NCBI GenBank assembly: GCA_017507285.1
Contig: JAFWBF010000217.1
Location: forward strand, 1-10,707
Reading direction: 5' to 3'
Source: Bacteroidales bacterium
Lineage (GTDB): Bacteria; Bacteroidota; Bacteroidia; Bacteroidales; P3
Length of the DNA stretch: 10,707 nt
In this document: one piece after another, positions 1 through 6,702 of the stretch
Layout of the letters: every line of letters begins with the position of its first letter
How positions within the stretch are numbered: the first letter of the stretch is position 1
Program-made: the position numbers and the translations under genes
Notes under the pieces: generated by a model
What the model was told of the DNA's origin: nothing
Seen by the model: only the letters and a program-made list of their open reading frames with translations
Database searches by the model: none

Positions 1-127
1 CGGCACAGAAAGTCCATACCAATGCTCCTAATATAAGAGCCGTCGCTGTTTTGTTTATCTTCAGCGGATGTTCAAGGGCTATGATTGCATAACCGATGAT
101 AAACGTTGTAATAAGTGCATAAATCAT
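1..127 (-). CDS. nhaD: Na+/H+ antiporter NhaD, N-terminal part (cut by window edge)
   Basis: Only the first 42 codons are present; the gene runs off the left edge. The ATG at 127-125 opens a frame reading MIYALITTFIIGYAIIALEH, followed by PLKINKTATALILGAL. This is a first membrane helix ending in the ALEHPLKINK signature typical of the start of NhaD-type sodium:proton antiporters (ion transporter superfamily). Members export Na+ or Li+ in exchange for protons across the inner membrane. The start lies 46 bases after the yidC stop on the same strand. The gap shows no TAnnTTTG promoter box, so cotranscription with yidC is likely. The assignment rests on the short N-terminal signature alone, and the catalytic helices cannot be checked here. 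Confidence 0.72.
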   Translation of the reverse strand, partial: MIYALITTFIIGYAIIALEHPLKINKTATALILGALVWTFCA

Positions 128-173
128 AATGTGCTATTTTTTAATTATTATATATGTTATTTATGTTTCACTA

Positions 174-2141
174 TTAGCGTTTTCTGTTGTTTTTGTTGTT
201 GGCTCTTTGTCGTTCAAGTTCTTCGTTCATACGTTGCATTTCTTCGAGGCGTTGCATAAATTTCGATTTCTTTACCGGTTTGTTTTTGGCATTTACAGTA
301 GCCAAACGTATCTTTTCGCGTATCTTATCTTCGCTAGTAAATTTGCGTATTGCCCACATTTGTATTATGGTTATACACATAGATAAGCAATAGTAGTAAT
401 TCAAAGCTGCCGAAAAACTATTCAAAGCAAACAACATGAATATAGGCATTGCATACATCATAAACTTCATACCCGGCATAGTATTAGTTTGTGCTTGTTG
501 CTTCATTGTTACATGTGTATAAAGCATATTTACAGCAAACATAAGTAAGCACCAAAGACTTATATGGTCGCCATATAGTGGTATATTAAAACCAAAATTT
601 AATATTGAATCGTATGTAGATAAGTCATTGACCCACCAAAATCCTTGTTGGCGAAGTTCTATACAAGCAGGGAAGAAACGGAACATTGCATAAAGAATTG
701 GCAATTGCAACAACAACGGCAAGCATCCGGCCATAGGACTTACACCGGCTTTTTTATACAATGCCATAACTGCTTGTTGCTTCTTCATGGCATCTTCTTG
801 CTTTGGATACTTGGCATTAATCTCGTTGATTTCGGGTTGCAACACACGCATCACCGCCGACGAACGGTACGACTTGAATGCAATGGGGAACAAAACCAAT
901 TTAACCAAGAGGGTAAGAACTAAAATTATAAATCCATAATTCCAATTGAATGATTCCAAAAAGTTAAATACAGGAATAATCACAAAACGATTAATCCAAT
1001 GAAGCAAAAAGAAACCCCAACCAAGAGGTATCTGATGGTCTAGCTGCATTCCTATATCGGCCAATTCGCGATACTTGTTTGGTCCGAAATAGAACTTCAT
1101 ACCTACTGTATAGTCGGCTACAGACTCGTAAGGCAATCCTATCACTGCACTCATATCGCAAAGATAATGAGAATTTGTATCTCTTACATTGGTACGTGTT
1201 TCGAGGTCGGCATTGGAAAATTCTTTATCAGCTATAAGCACATTGCAGAAATATTGTTGCTTAAACGATATCCATTGCAACGGAGTATTTTGTTTTTCTA
1301 CCTCATCGCGACCTTCACTTATATAATCAACATCATCACTTACCGGTTTATAGTATATTGATGAGGTACGACGTTCGTTTTCTTTGTTCTTTTCCTGACG
1401 TATCAATTCATTGTTCCAATACAAATCTACATAAGGTTGCACTTGTATCACATTGTTCAAGTCGTGGAAAGTGATATCGAAATCCACTAAATAACTTTCG
1501 GGATATACAATGTAACGGAATTCCAAATATTGATTTTCGTTGTATCCGGTCGAATCATCGGTATAAGCGCGCATGCTTATCACCAACGAATCTTTCTCTA
1601 CATTCAAAGTTGCATCATCAGTAAGCTGAATATTATTGCAGAAAGTTTTGAATACAAGTTTTTCGGTATTGATAAGTTTATTGCCTTGGGCTAGGAACAC
1701 GAGGTTTAGTTGTTCGCTGGGCGAAAGTAGTTGCAACGGCAAACTATCGTAGGTTCTATAGTCCGACAATATAGCCGATTTCACTCTCGCACCCAAGTTT
1801 GAGAATTCCAGGTTTAGCGTACTAGTGTTTACCGAAATTGTTACCGAGTCTCCTTCAAGGTTGTTTGAGAAAGCTCCAAGTTCATTTTTTGCCATCGCCA
1901 AAGCAGCCAAACGAATACTATCATTGGCCGATTGCAGTTGGCTTTCAAGTGTATTTTCTTGTGTCAATGATAGGTTTTGTGCTCTCTCTAACGAATCAAT
2001 GCGCATTTGTTCGGCACGCATAATCGAGTCACGCCTAGCACGTTGAGCAGCTAACTCCTCCTCTGTTGGAGCAGTCCACCACATATAACCCATGAAAACT
2101 AAGAAAATTAGAATAAGTCCGATAATACTTTTTCTGTCCAT
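174..2141 (-). CDS. yidC: Membrane protein insertase YidC (Oxa1 family)
   Basis: YidC inserts and folds inner-membrane proteins, alone or with SecYEG. The 655-residue product has the Gram-negative architecture. An N-terminal anchor helix (about residues 5-22) is followed by a charged linker and a large periplasmic domain (about 90-370). The conserved core follows, with helices at roughly 375-395, 401-422, 470-490, 527-545 and 560-595. The core includes the KSYRSSAVMRVLQPEI stretch (423-438), whose Arg432 appears to align with the conserved hydrophilic-groove arginine, and the GCLPLLLQLPIL motif (472-483). The C-terminal tail (about 605-655) is very basic, with a short predicted coiled coil, as expected for ribosome contact. 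At 655 residues it is longer than the E. coli protein (about 548) and within the range I expect for Bacteroidetes. The start is fixed by the anchor helix and by a promoter about 55 bases upstream. Confidence 0.97.
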   Translation of the reverse strand: MDRKSIIGLILIFLVFMGYMWWTAPTEEELAAQRARRDSIMRAEQMRIDSLERAQNLSLTQENTLESQLQSANDSIRLAALAMAKNELGAFSNNLEGDSVTISVNTSTLNLEFSNLGARVKSAILSDYRTYDSLPLQLLSPSEQLNLVFLAQGNKLINTEKLVFKTFCNNIQLTDDATLNVEKDSLVISMRAYTDDSTGYNENQYLEFRYIVYPESYLVDFDITFHDLNNVIQVQPYVDLYWNNELIRQEKNKENERRTSSIYYKPVSDDVDYISEGRDEVEKQNTPLQWISFKQQYFCNVLIADKEFSNADLETRTNVRDTNSHYLCDMSAVIGLPYESVADYTVGMKFYFGPNKYRELADIGMQLDHQIPLGWGFFLLHWINRFVIIPVFNFLESFNWNYGFIILVLTLLVKLVLFPIAFKSYRSSAVMRVLQPEINEINAKYPKQEDAMKKQQAVMALYKKAGVSPMAGCLPLLLQLPILYAMFRFFPACIELRQQGFWWVNDLSTYDSILNFGFNIPLYGDHISLWCLLMFAVNMLYTHVTMKQQAQTNTMPGMKFMMYAMPIFMLFALNSFSAALNYYYCLSMCITIIQMWAIRKFTSEDKIREKIRLATVNAKNKPVKKSKFMQRLEEMQRMNEELERQRANNKNNRKR

Positions 2142-2195
2142 ATCTATTTTATTATGAATATATTATTTATCTTTTACAGTTCCAATTCAAAGGTG

Positions 2196-2229
2196 CAAAG
2201 ATACTTGTTTTTTTTGAACTTACGGCAAA
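2196..2229 (-). promoter_or_regulatory. yidC promoter (Bacteroidetes -33/-7 type)
   Basis: On the minus strand a TATCTTTG -7 box occupies 2203-2196. A TTTG -33 element lies at 2229-2226, separated by 22 bases. This matches the primary sigma factor (SigABfr-type) consensus of Bacteroidetes. Transcription would start near 2191, giving a leader of about 50 bases before the yidC ATG. Confidence 0.7.
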
Positions 2230-2321
2230 TATTATCATCTTTTTTCGCCCCACGACAATGTATTTCTAAATAAAAGATTGTTGGATAAGGAAATATGTGT
2301 AATATTCAAAAGGATTTAATG

Positions 2322-2342
2322 TGTATAATAAAACATTATACA
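2322..2342 (-). terminator. Weak A/T-only hairpin after the nucleotidyltransferase gene
   Basis: TGTATAAT (2322-2329) and ATTATACA (2335-2342) form a perfect 8-bp inverted repeat with a 5-base loop. It lies about 20 bases beyond the stop codon at 2361. It has no G/C-rich stem except one pair and no proper U-run, so termination is only a possibility. It is the only hairpin seen at the end of the three-gene operon. Confidence 0.3.
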
Positions 2343-2360
2343 TCACCCAAAACAAGGTTT

Positions 2361-2858
2361 CTACTCTTCCCTAATACGTTTTTCAATCAATGTGGTCGAA
2401 AATCCTGGAATGAAATCCAAGGTTACCACCTTTCCGCCACGTTCAGTTACTATATCATAGCCCACTATATCCTCAACTTTATAGTCGCTACCTTTGATAA
2501 GCACATCAGGCTGTAGAGTTTTTATAAGATTATAGGGTGTATCCTCGTCAAACATCACAACATAATCGATAAATAGAAATGAGGCCAACATCAGGGCACG
2601 GCTATATTGGTCGTTGATTGGCCTACGCGGACCTTTGAGGCGACGAACAGAACTGTCGGTATTCAAACCGATGACAAGATAATCGGCTAAATCACGACTT
2701 TTGGACAGATAGTCTATATGTCCTTGATGTACAAGATCAAAACATCCATTGGAGAAGGCAAATGTTTTACCCTCCGATTGTTTAACTTCCATAATAGAAC
2801 GTAATTCTTCGGGACTCAATATCTTGTTTTTTATTATCTCCAAATGTTTCATAACCAT
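2361..2858 (-). CDS. rfaE2: HldE/RfaE C-terminal-type nucleotidyltransferase (heptose-1-phosphate adenylyltransferase)
   Basis: The 165-residue protein matches the cytidylyltransferase-like half of HldE (RfaE domain II). That enzyme transfers AMP from ATP to D-glycero-beta-D-manno-heptose 1-phosphate, making ADP-heptose for LPS. Visible motifs are SNGCFDLVHQGH (36-47), with the nucleotide-binding HxGH signature at H44-H47, then IKGSDY (121-126) and GFSTTLIEKR (152-161), the usual RfaE2 ending. The kinase half is absent, so a separate kinase would be needed. The start at 2858 lies 2 bases after the stop of the upstream membrane-protein gene, showing translational coupling; a second ATG at 2852 is possible. 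A longer frame back to 2969 overlaps that gene and is implausible. Substrate specificity cannot be read from the sequence, and a related sugar- or glycerol-phosphate nucleotidyltransferase is the alternative. Confidence 0.85.
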   Translation of the reverse strand: MVMKHLEIIKNKILSPEELRSIMEVKQSEGKTFAFSNGCFDLVHQGHIDYLSKSRDLADYLVIGLNTDSSVRRLKGPRRPINDQYSRALMLASFLFIDYVVMFDEDTPYNLIKTLQPDVLIKGSDYKVEDIVGYDIVTERGGKVVTLDFIPGFSTTLIEKRIREE

Positions 2859-2860
2859 AA

Positions 2861-3868
2861 TTATTGATTGGCAATTTTGTCGTTTTTCTTTTTTATCAAA
2901 GGCAGTGCTATAAGATATCCCATACCAAACACCAATGTAACTATCTGTTGTACGCCCCATGATATCCAACCTAATGCATAGCCAATAGGTTTGGCTATCT
3001 TATATATAGCCAATGTTTCGGCAATAAGTGCAGGATACAAACCTATACCTCCCGGTGTTACCATCATACCCACCGAACCGAATATATAAACCATTAAAGC
3101 GGTAACAAGGGTAAGGTGCATAGTGTCGGGCAAGACCATAAATACTATATATCCTCCCAAGAAATATAGAAAATAAATAAGCAAACTATATATCACAAAA
3201 AGCCATGGGCGACGCAAGTGAAGGATACTTTTTATGCCTTGCCAAAAATCCATAATTGTTGTCTGAACTTTTACAAACAAAGGTATTTGCATAAGTTTTT
3301 TACGGAAAATTCGATATATTGCTATGCACGACAACAATCCGAAAACACCCACAAATGCAAGAGTTAGCAAGCTGGGAACTGCCATCTTTTGCGACAAAGC
3401 ATCATAGAGATAATCTTTCAACAAATTAAACTCCAACACCAAACCCAAAAGAACAGTAAGTGCAAAGCCTATCAAATCTATTACACGTTCGGTAATCACC
3501 GTACCTAACGACGTTTGGATAGGTATTTTCTCGTATTGGTTAAGTACACCGCAACGTAACACTTCGCCCAAGCGTGGCACTGCCAAATTGGCCAAATAGG
3601 CTATCATCACAGCACCAAAAGTAGTGGAAATACGAGGCTTATAACCTAATGGCTCAAACAAAAGCCTCCACCGTAAAGCACGTACCAAATGGCTGATAAC
3701 ACCGGTAACAAACACTACAGCCACCCAAAAATAGTTCACACTGTCAAAGGCTTGCCATATCTGAGCTTTCTCGTCCGAGGTAAGTTTGGACAAAAACCAA
3801 TAGATAAAAAATATACCTAAGCCAATAAAGAACACAAACTTAACAATATTGCCAATCTTTTTTCGCAT
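2861..3868 (-). CDS. Flippase-like / LPG-synthase-type integral membrane protein (UPF0104, PF03706-like)
   Basis: This is a 335-residue polytopic membrane protein with about eight predicted helices (roughly 8-29, 46-64, 85-99, 128-150, 162-185, 222-247, 255-275 and 300-325). Conserved family signatures are visible: RALRWRLLFEPLG (63-75), PRLGEVLRCG (98-107), TERVIDL (126-132) and TPGGIGLYPA (271-280). The family includes the transmembrane half of lysylphosphatidylglycerol synthase (MprF), the part that flips lipids, plus many stand-alone proteins of unknown substrate. No aminoacyl-transferase domain is attached, so lysyl-PG synthesis is not implied; lipid or glycolipid flipping is an inference. 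It lies 41 bases after panD and 2 bases before the nucleotidyltransferase gene. The operon partner suggests, but does not prove, an envelope role. Confidence 0.88.
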   Translation of the reverse strand: MRKKIGNIVKFVFFIGLGIFFIYWFLSKLTSDEKAQIWQAFDSVNYFWVAVVFVTGVISHLVRALRWRLLFEPLGYKPRISTTFGAVMIAYLANLAVPRLGEVLRCGVLNQYEKIPIQTSLGTVITERVIDLIGFALTVLLGLVLEFNLLKDYLYDALSQKMAVPSLLTLAFVGVFGLLSCIAIYRIFRKKLMQIPLFVKVQTTIMDFWQGIKSILHLRRPWLFVIYSLLIYFLYFLGGYIVFMVLPDTMHLTLVTALMVYIFGSVGMMVTPGGIGLYPALIAETLAIYKIAKPIGYALGWISWGVQQIVTLVFGMGYLIALPLIKKKNDKIANQ

Positions 3869-3909
3869 AGGTATTAACTGTATTAAAAAACAAATTTATT
3901 GATAAGTGT

Positions 3910-4254
3910 TTAGCGTAACCTATTATCTTTTGGAAACACTACCGATGGTGTGAATGCTTTAGCTTCTTCGAAATCCATCGAAGCATACGAGGCAATGATA
4001 ATAAGGTCGCCCACACCGGCCTTATGAGCCGCTGCACCGTTGATTCCTATAATACCGCTTCCTCGCTCGCCTTTTATAGCGTATGTACTAAAGCGTTCGC
4101 CATTGGTGATATTATAAATATCAACACGCTCATTCTCGATAAGATTAACGGCATCCATCAAATCCTCGTCGATAGTGATACTTCCGATATAATCCAAATT
4201 AGCTTCAATTACTGTAACTCTATGAATCTTAGATTTTAGTACTTCTATAAACAT
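3910..4254 (-). CDS. panD: Aspartate 1-decarboxylase
   Basis: PanD decarboxylates L-aspartate to beta-alanine, which is joined to pantoate to make pantothenate and coenzyme A. The enzyme is a cytosolic tetramer made as a proenzyme that cleaves itself between Gly24 and Ser25, turning Ser25 into the catalytic pyruvoyl group. Both residues are present in YIGSITID (22-29). Other active-site residues of the family also appear: Lys9, Tyr22, Arg54, Tyr58 and the NGAA segment at 72-75. The length of 114 residues is close to the family norm (about 115-126). It is the first gene of a three-gene operon. No panB or panC is adjacent, so the rest of the pathway must be encoded elsewhere. The start has a promoter box only 15 bases upstream. 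Confidence 0.96.
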   Translation of the reverse strand: MFIEVLKSKIHRVTVIEANLDYIGSITIDEDLMDAVNLIENERVDIYNITNGERFSTYAIKGERGSGIIGINGAAAHKAGVGDLIIIASYASMDFEEAKAFTPSVVFPKDNRLR

Positions 4255-4269
4255 ACTCTATATTTTTTG

Positions 4270-4277
4270 CAAAGGTA
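4270..4277 (-). promoter_or_regulatory. -7 box of the panD operon promoter
   Basis: TACCTTTG on the minus strand (4277-4270) fits the Bacteroidetes -7 consensus TAnnTTTG. The -33 position, around 4300, reads TTTC rather than TTTG, so that half is weak. Only 15 bases separate the box from the panD ATG, which predicts a very short mRNA leader of about 10-12 bases. Confidence 0.6.
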
Positions 4278-4600
4278 CAAATTTTTTTACGTTATTGCGA
4301 AATATCATCACTTTTATTGAAAATTGTTATACATATTATTTATTATCAAGATATTATATCATCAGTTTTTTTATAGTCCAAAAGCAATTCAAAATCCGCA
4401 CACATCCCAAATCCAACCTACCACATAGTCGTTGCCCGATACAATACATGAAATAAAAAACATGCAACTGTAAATCCTTTGAGTATCAAATAACCAAATT
4501 ATATTCTAATACCCGATTATCGAATCGGCAGAAAAATAACGGTAAAACATATAGCCTAAGACGTACCCAATCGTATACTACAAGTAGCATAGAAAGAAAA
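4278..4600. other. Gene-free A/T-rich stretch between panD and the ferredoxin gene
   Basis: About 320 bases hold no credible gene. A minus-strand frame of 76 codons (4486-4716) runs through the ferredoxin terminator and gene in the wrong frame and has no family signature. The only structure I see is a small 6-bp inverted repeat (CCGATT 4513-4518, AATCGG 4523-4528) without a U-run. The stretch may include the -33 region of the panD promoter near 4300. Confidence 0.5.
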
Positions 4601-4633
4601 TAAAAAAGCGGTTGAATCATATTCAACCGCTTT
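4601..4633 (-). terminator. Rho-independent terminator of the ferredoxin gene
   Basis: A perfect 13-bp inverted repeat (AAAGCGGTTGAAT 4605-4617, ATTCAACCGCTTT 4621-4633) encloses a 3-base loop. On the minus strand the stem is followed by a T-rich run (4607-4602 and beyond). It begins 23 bases after the ferredoxin stop codon, the expected position for an intrinsic terminator. Confidence 0.88.
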
Positions 4634-4655
4634 CTCTCTAATGTTTCAATTTCAA

Positions 4656-4823
4656 TTATGCAGGGTTGATAGCTCCAACAGGGCATACATCGGCACAAGT
4701 TCCACAATCTACGCATTTATCAGCATCGATTTTGTAGATATCGCCTTCAGATATTGCTCCAACAGGGCATTCATTTATGCATGTTCCACATGCTGCACAA
4801 TCATCACTAATTTTATAAGCCAT
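4656..4823 (-). CDS. 2[4Fe-4S] bacterial-type ferredoxin
   Basis: A 55-residue protein starts MAYKISDDCAACGTC and carries two CxxCxxCxxxCP cluster-binding motifs. The first uses Cys9, 12, 15 and 19; the second uses Cys37, 40, 43 and 47. Each is followed by PVGAI. This is the compact clostridial-type ferredoxin that carries low-potential electrons for enzymes such as pyruvate:ferredoxin oxidoreductase and [FeFe] hydrogenase. All eight ligands are present and there is no extension, so both clusters should be [4Fe-4S]. The gene stands alone with its own strong-looking promoter and a textbook terminator, suggesting abundant independent expression. The presence of hydE in the same window fits this physiology, though the two genes are about 4.5 kb apart and not linked. 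The short length makes it easy to miss in automated calls. Confidence 0.97.
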   Translation of the reverse strand: MAYKISDDCAACGTCINECPVGAISEGDIYKIDADKCVDCGTCADVCPVGAINPA

Positions 4824-4857
4824 TTTTAATCTATTTTTAGGGTTAATAATCTGTTTG

Positions 4858-4887
4858 CAAAGATAGTCATTTTATTGCTATTGGCAA
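4858..4887 (-). promoter_or_regulatory. Ferredoxin gene promoter
   Basis: A TATCTTTG -7 box lies at 4865-4858 on the minus strand and a TTG -33 element at 4887-4885, with 19 bases between. Both parts match the Bacteroidetes consensus. The predicted leader is about 30 bases. Confidence 0.75.
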
Positions 4888-5031
4888 TGATTTTGCGATA
4901 GTTTTTTTTTCATTGATTGTAATAATTTAACGTGCAATATCTTATAAACAACCATCAATATTCAAACTCATCGTTTCTATCAACATATTTAGCCAATCAC
5001 TAGTTCAAAAAATTGAATTTTCGAGGTATTT

Positions 5032-6021
5032 TTACTGCAAATTTTTCAACAATTCGCCCATCACTCTGCGTGCCGAACTACCTTCGTAAAGTATCTTGTA
5101 TGTAGCCTCCACTATAGGCATTTTTATTCCTATTTGATCGACGATTTTCTTTAAACATTTGGTAGCATAATAACCTTCGGCAACCATTTTCATTTCCAAC
5201 TGAGCACCTTTCACCGAATAGCCGAAACCTACCATATTTCCGAATGTACGGTTGCGACTATGTTGCGAATAAGCAGTAACCAAAAGGTCGCCCAAATACG
5301 AGAAACGATCCATTTGCCTACCTTCCATGGGATAAAGATAGTTTACAAAGTCTGTCATCTCCAACATTGCATTGGATATAAGTACAGCAAACAAATTGTC
5401 GCCATAACCCAACCCTTTACATATCCCGGCAGCAAGAGCATAAATATTTTTAAGCACTGCGGCATACTCTATTCCATGTATATCCTCCGACAGAGCTGTT
5501 TTTACGTATCGGCATTGTATCATATCGGCTACTCTCATAGCCAAATCCTTATTTTTGGAGGCCACTGTAAGGTAGGTAAGTTTCTGCTGAGCAGTTTCTT
5601 CGGCATGAGAAGGCCCACTTATTATGGATATTCTATCGTAGTTCACACCAAACTTATCATGAAAATAATCTGCAACAATCTGATTTGTTTGAAGCACTAT
5701 ACCTTTGATTGCAGAATGCACATTCTTTCCTTCAAACATCTGTGGCGTTACATTCATCAACGAATCGTCCAAAAAAGCAGAGGGAACTACAAATAACAAG
5801 TCGTCTGATTTTTCAATAACTTCGCATATATCGCTCGAAAAATGTATTCTTTCCACCTCAAAATCCACTTCACTAAGATATGTAGGATTATGACCTGTTT
5901 CTTTCAATCCATCTACTATCTCGGGCTCACGAATCCACCAATTTATTGTTGTATCGGGGTGTTCCAAAACAATTTTTGCCACGGCTGTGGCCCAACTTCC
6001 ACTTCCAAATACTCCTATCAT
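5032..6021 (-). CDS. gpsA: NAD(P)H-dependent glycerol-3-phosphate dehydrogenase
   Basis: GpsA reduces dihydroxyacetone phosphate to sn-glycerol 3-phosphate in the cytosol, supplying the backbone for phospholipid synthesis. The 329-residue length is typical. The N-terminal Rossmann fold opens with GVFGSGSWATA (3-13), the GxGxxA nucleotide-binding loop. Further signatures are the SAIKGI segment (103-108), ISGPSHAEE (134-142), catalytic Lys191 within VLKNIYALAAGI (189-200), and the substrate-binding GDLLVTAYSQHSRNRTFG block (244-261). The start is fixed by the Rossmann motif beginning at residue 3. The gene has its own promoter and reads away from the lipoprotein gene. I see no strong terminator after it, only a 5-bp A/T hairpin at 5004-5017. 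Confidence 0.97.
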   Translation of the reverse strand: MIGVFGSGSWATAVAKIVLEHPDTTINWWIREPEIVDGLKETGHNPTYLSEVDFEVERIHFSSDICEVIEKSDDLLFVVPSAFLDDSLMNVTPQMFEGKNVHSAIKGIVLQTNQIVADYFHDKFGVNYDRISIISGPSHAEETAQQKLTYLTVASKNKDLAMRVADMIQCRYVKTALSEDIHGIEYAAVLKNIYALAAGICKGLGYGDNLFAVLISNAMLEMTDFVNYLYPMEGRQMDRFSYLGDLLVTAYSQHSRNRTFGNMVGFGYSVKGAQLEMKMVAEGYYATKCLKKIVDQIGIKMPIVEATYKILYEGSSARRVMGELLKNLQ

Positions 6022-6083
6022 TATATACTAATTATCTTTATTACAAACATTTCGAACCGCATAGTGCTATTCGATATTATTTG

Positions 6084-6114
6084 CAAAGTTACATTAAATT
6101 TTGGATAATCGCAA
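6084..6114 (-). promoter_or_regulatory. gpsA promoter
   Basis: On the minus strand TAACTTTG (6091-6084) serves as -7 box and TTG (6114-6112) as -33 element, 20 bases apart. The predicted leader is about 60 bases. Confidence 0.72.
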
Positions 6115-6158
6115 GAACACTATCACCTAAGAGACCGTTCGAAGTGTTTTTTCATATA

Positions 6159-6183
6159 TTGAGGCGAACCTAATAAGCCTCAA
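6159..6183. repeat. Inverted repeat between gpsA and the lipoprotein gene
   Basis: TTGAGGC (6159-6165) and GCCTCAA (6177-6183) form a perfect 7-bp stem around an 11-base loop. It lies between the divergent promoter of gpsA and the start of the lipoprotein gene at 6224. It could be a protein-binding site or a leader hairpin. No U-run follows closely, so a terminator is less likely. Confidence 0.4.
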
Positions 6184-6223
6184 ATTGTTTAAAAACCGAG
6201 ATATAATACTAAACCAAATAGAT

Positions 6224-6634
6224 ATGAAAAAGATTTTATTGTTCGGCACCATAGCCGGCATTTTAATGTTTTGCCAATGTGGCAAACACCAATCTAAATC
6301 ACCCTTTGTGGGCAATTATAGTGTGGAGATGGATCTCTCATACCTTGATACTTCATCGCCTTATGCCGATATGTATTTCTTATTGGCTGCAATGGTTGAT
6401 TCGGCCAATAGCGGTGATCTTATTCCTTATCAGATTTCTATCGACGACACATCATTGACAAGCTACTATTCCAAGAACGAAAAATTTTCGTATTCTTATA
6501 CTTACAATAAAATAAACAACAATTATTACCAACTTACTCTTGATAAATCCGACACCATAGACCTAGAAATTCAAGGCAACAATGTTGTTATGATTTTTCC
6601 CGATGATATGGCTTTTCTACTACATAAGAAATAG
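6224..6634 (+). CDS. Hypothetical putative lipoprotein
   Basis: I do not recognise this 136-residue protein. It starts MKKILLFGTIAGILMFCQCGK, a basic N-terminus and a hydrophobic stretch (4-16) ending in cysteines 17 and 19. This resembles a lipoprotein signal peptide, though neither cysteine has a canonical lipobox before it. The mature part (about 20-136) is acidic to neutral, rich in Tyr, Ser, Asp and Asn, and has short beta-like alternations such as YQISID and YQLTLD (about 70-104). A small beta-rich exported domain is plausible. The start at 6224 is preferred over an in-frame ATG at 6185 because only it places the signal peptide at the terminus. The gene is isolated: divergent from gpsA and convergent with rpsA, sharing a hairpin with the latter. 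No clear TAnnTTTG promoter was found upstream. Confidence 0.72.
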   Translation: MKKILLFGTIAGILMFCQCGKHQSKSPFVGNYSVEMDLSYLDTSSPYADMYFLLAAMVDSANSGDLIPYQISIDDTSLTSYYSKNEKFSYSYTYNKINNNYYQLTLDKSDTIDLEIQGNNVVMIFPDDMAFLLHKK

Positions 6635-6664
6635 AAAAAGAGCTGTTCCATTACAGAACAGCTC
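6635..6664 (-). terminator. Terminator of rpsA, possibly serving both converging genes
   Basis: GAGCTGTTC (6640-6648) and GAACAGCTC (6656-6664) make a perfect 9-bp stem with a 7-base loop. On the minus strand the stem is followed by CTTTTTCTATTTC, a good U-run, 39 bases after the rpsA stop. On the plus strand, just after the lipoprotein gene, the following sequence is A/T-rich without a strong T-run, so termination in that direction would be weaker. Confidence 0.82.
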
Positions 6665-6702
6665 CCATTTAATAATTTAAAATCATGAAGCTATGAAAAG
6701 AA

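Noticed and set aside
2859..2969. In-frame N-terminal extension giving the nucleotidyltransferase 202 residues
   Set aside because: It overlaps the end of the flippase-like gene by over 100 bases and adds no family sequence. The ATG at 2858, 2 bases after that gene's stop, gives the normal domain.
4486..4716. 76-codon minus-strand frame between panD and ferredoxin
   Set aside because: It runs through the ferredoxin gene in another frame and through its terminator, with no family signature.
5260..5796. 178-codon plus-strand frame opposite gpsA
   Set aside because: It is the antisense of a well-conserved gene, with no promoter and no recognisable domain.
6127..6315. 62-codon minus-strand frame over the gpsA upstream region and lipoprotein start
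   Set aside because: It overlaps the signal-peptide coding region of the lipoprotein gene and has no domain or promoter.
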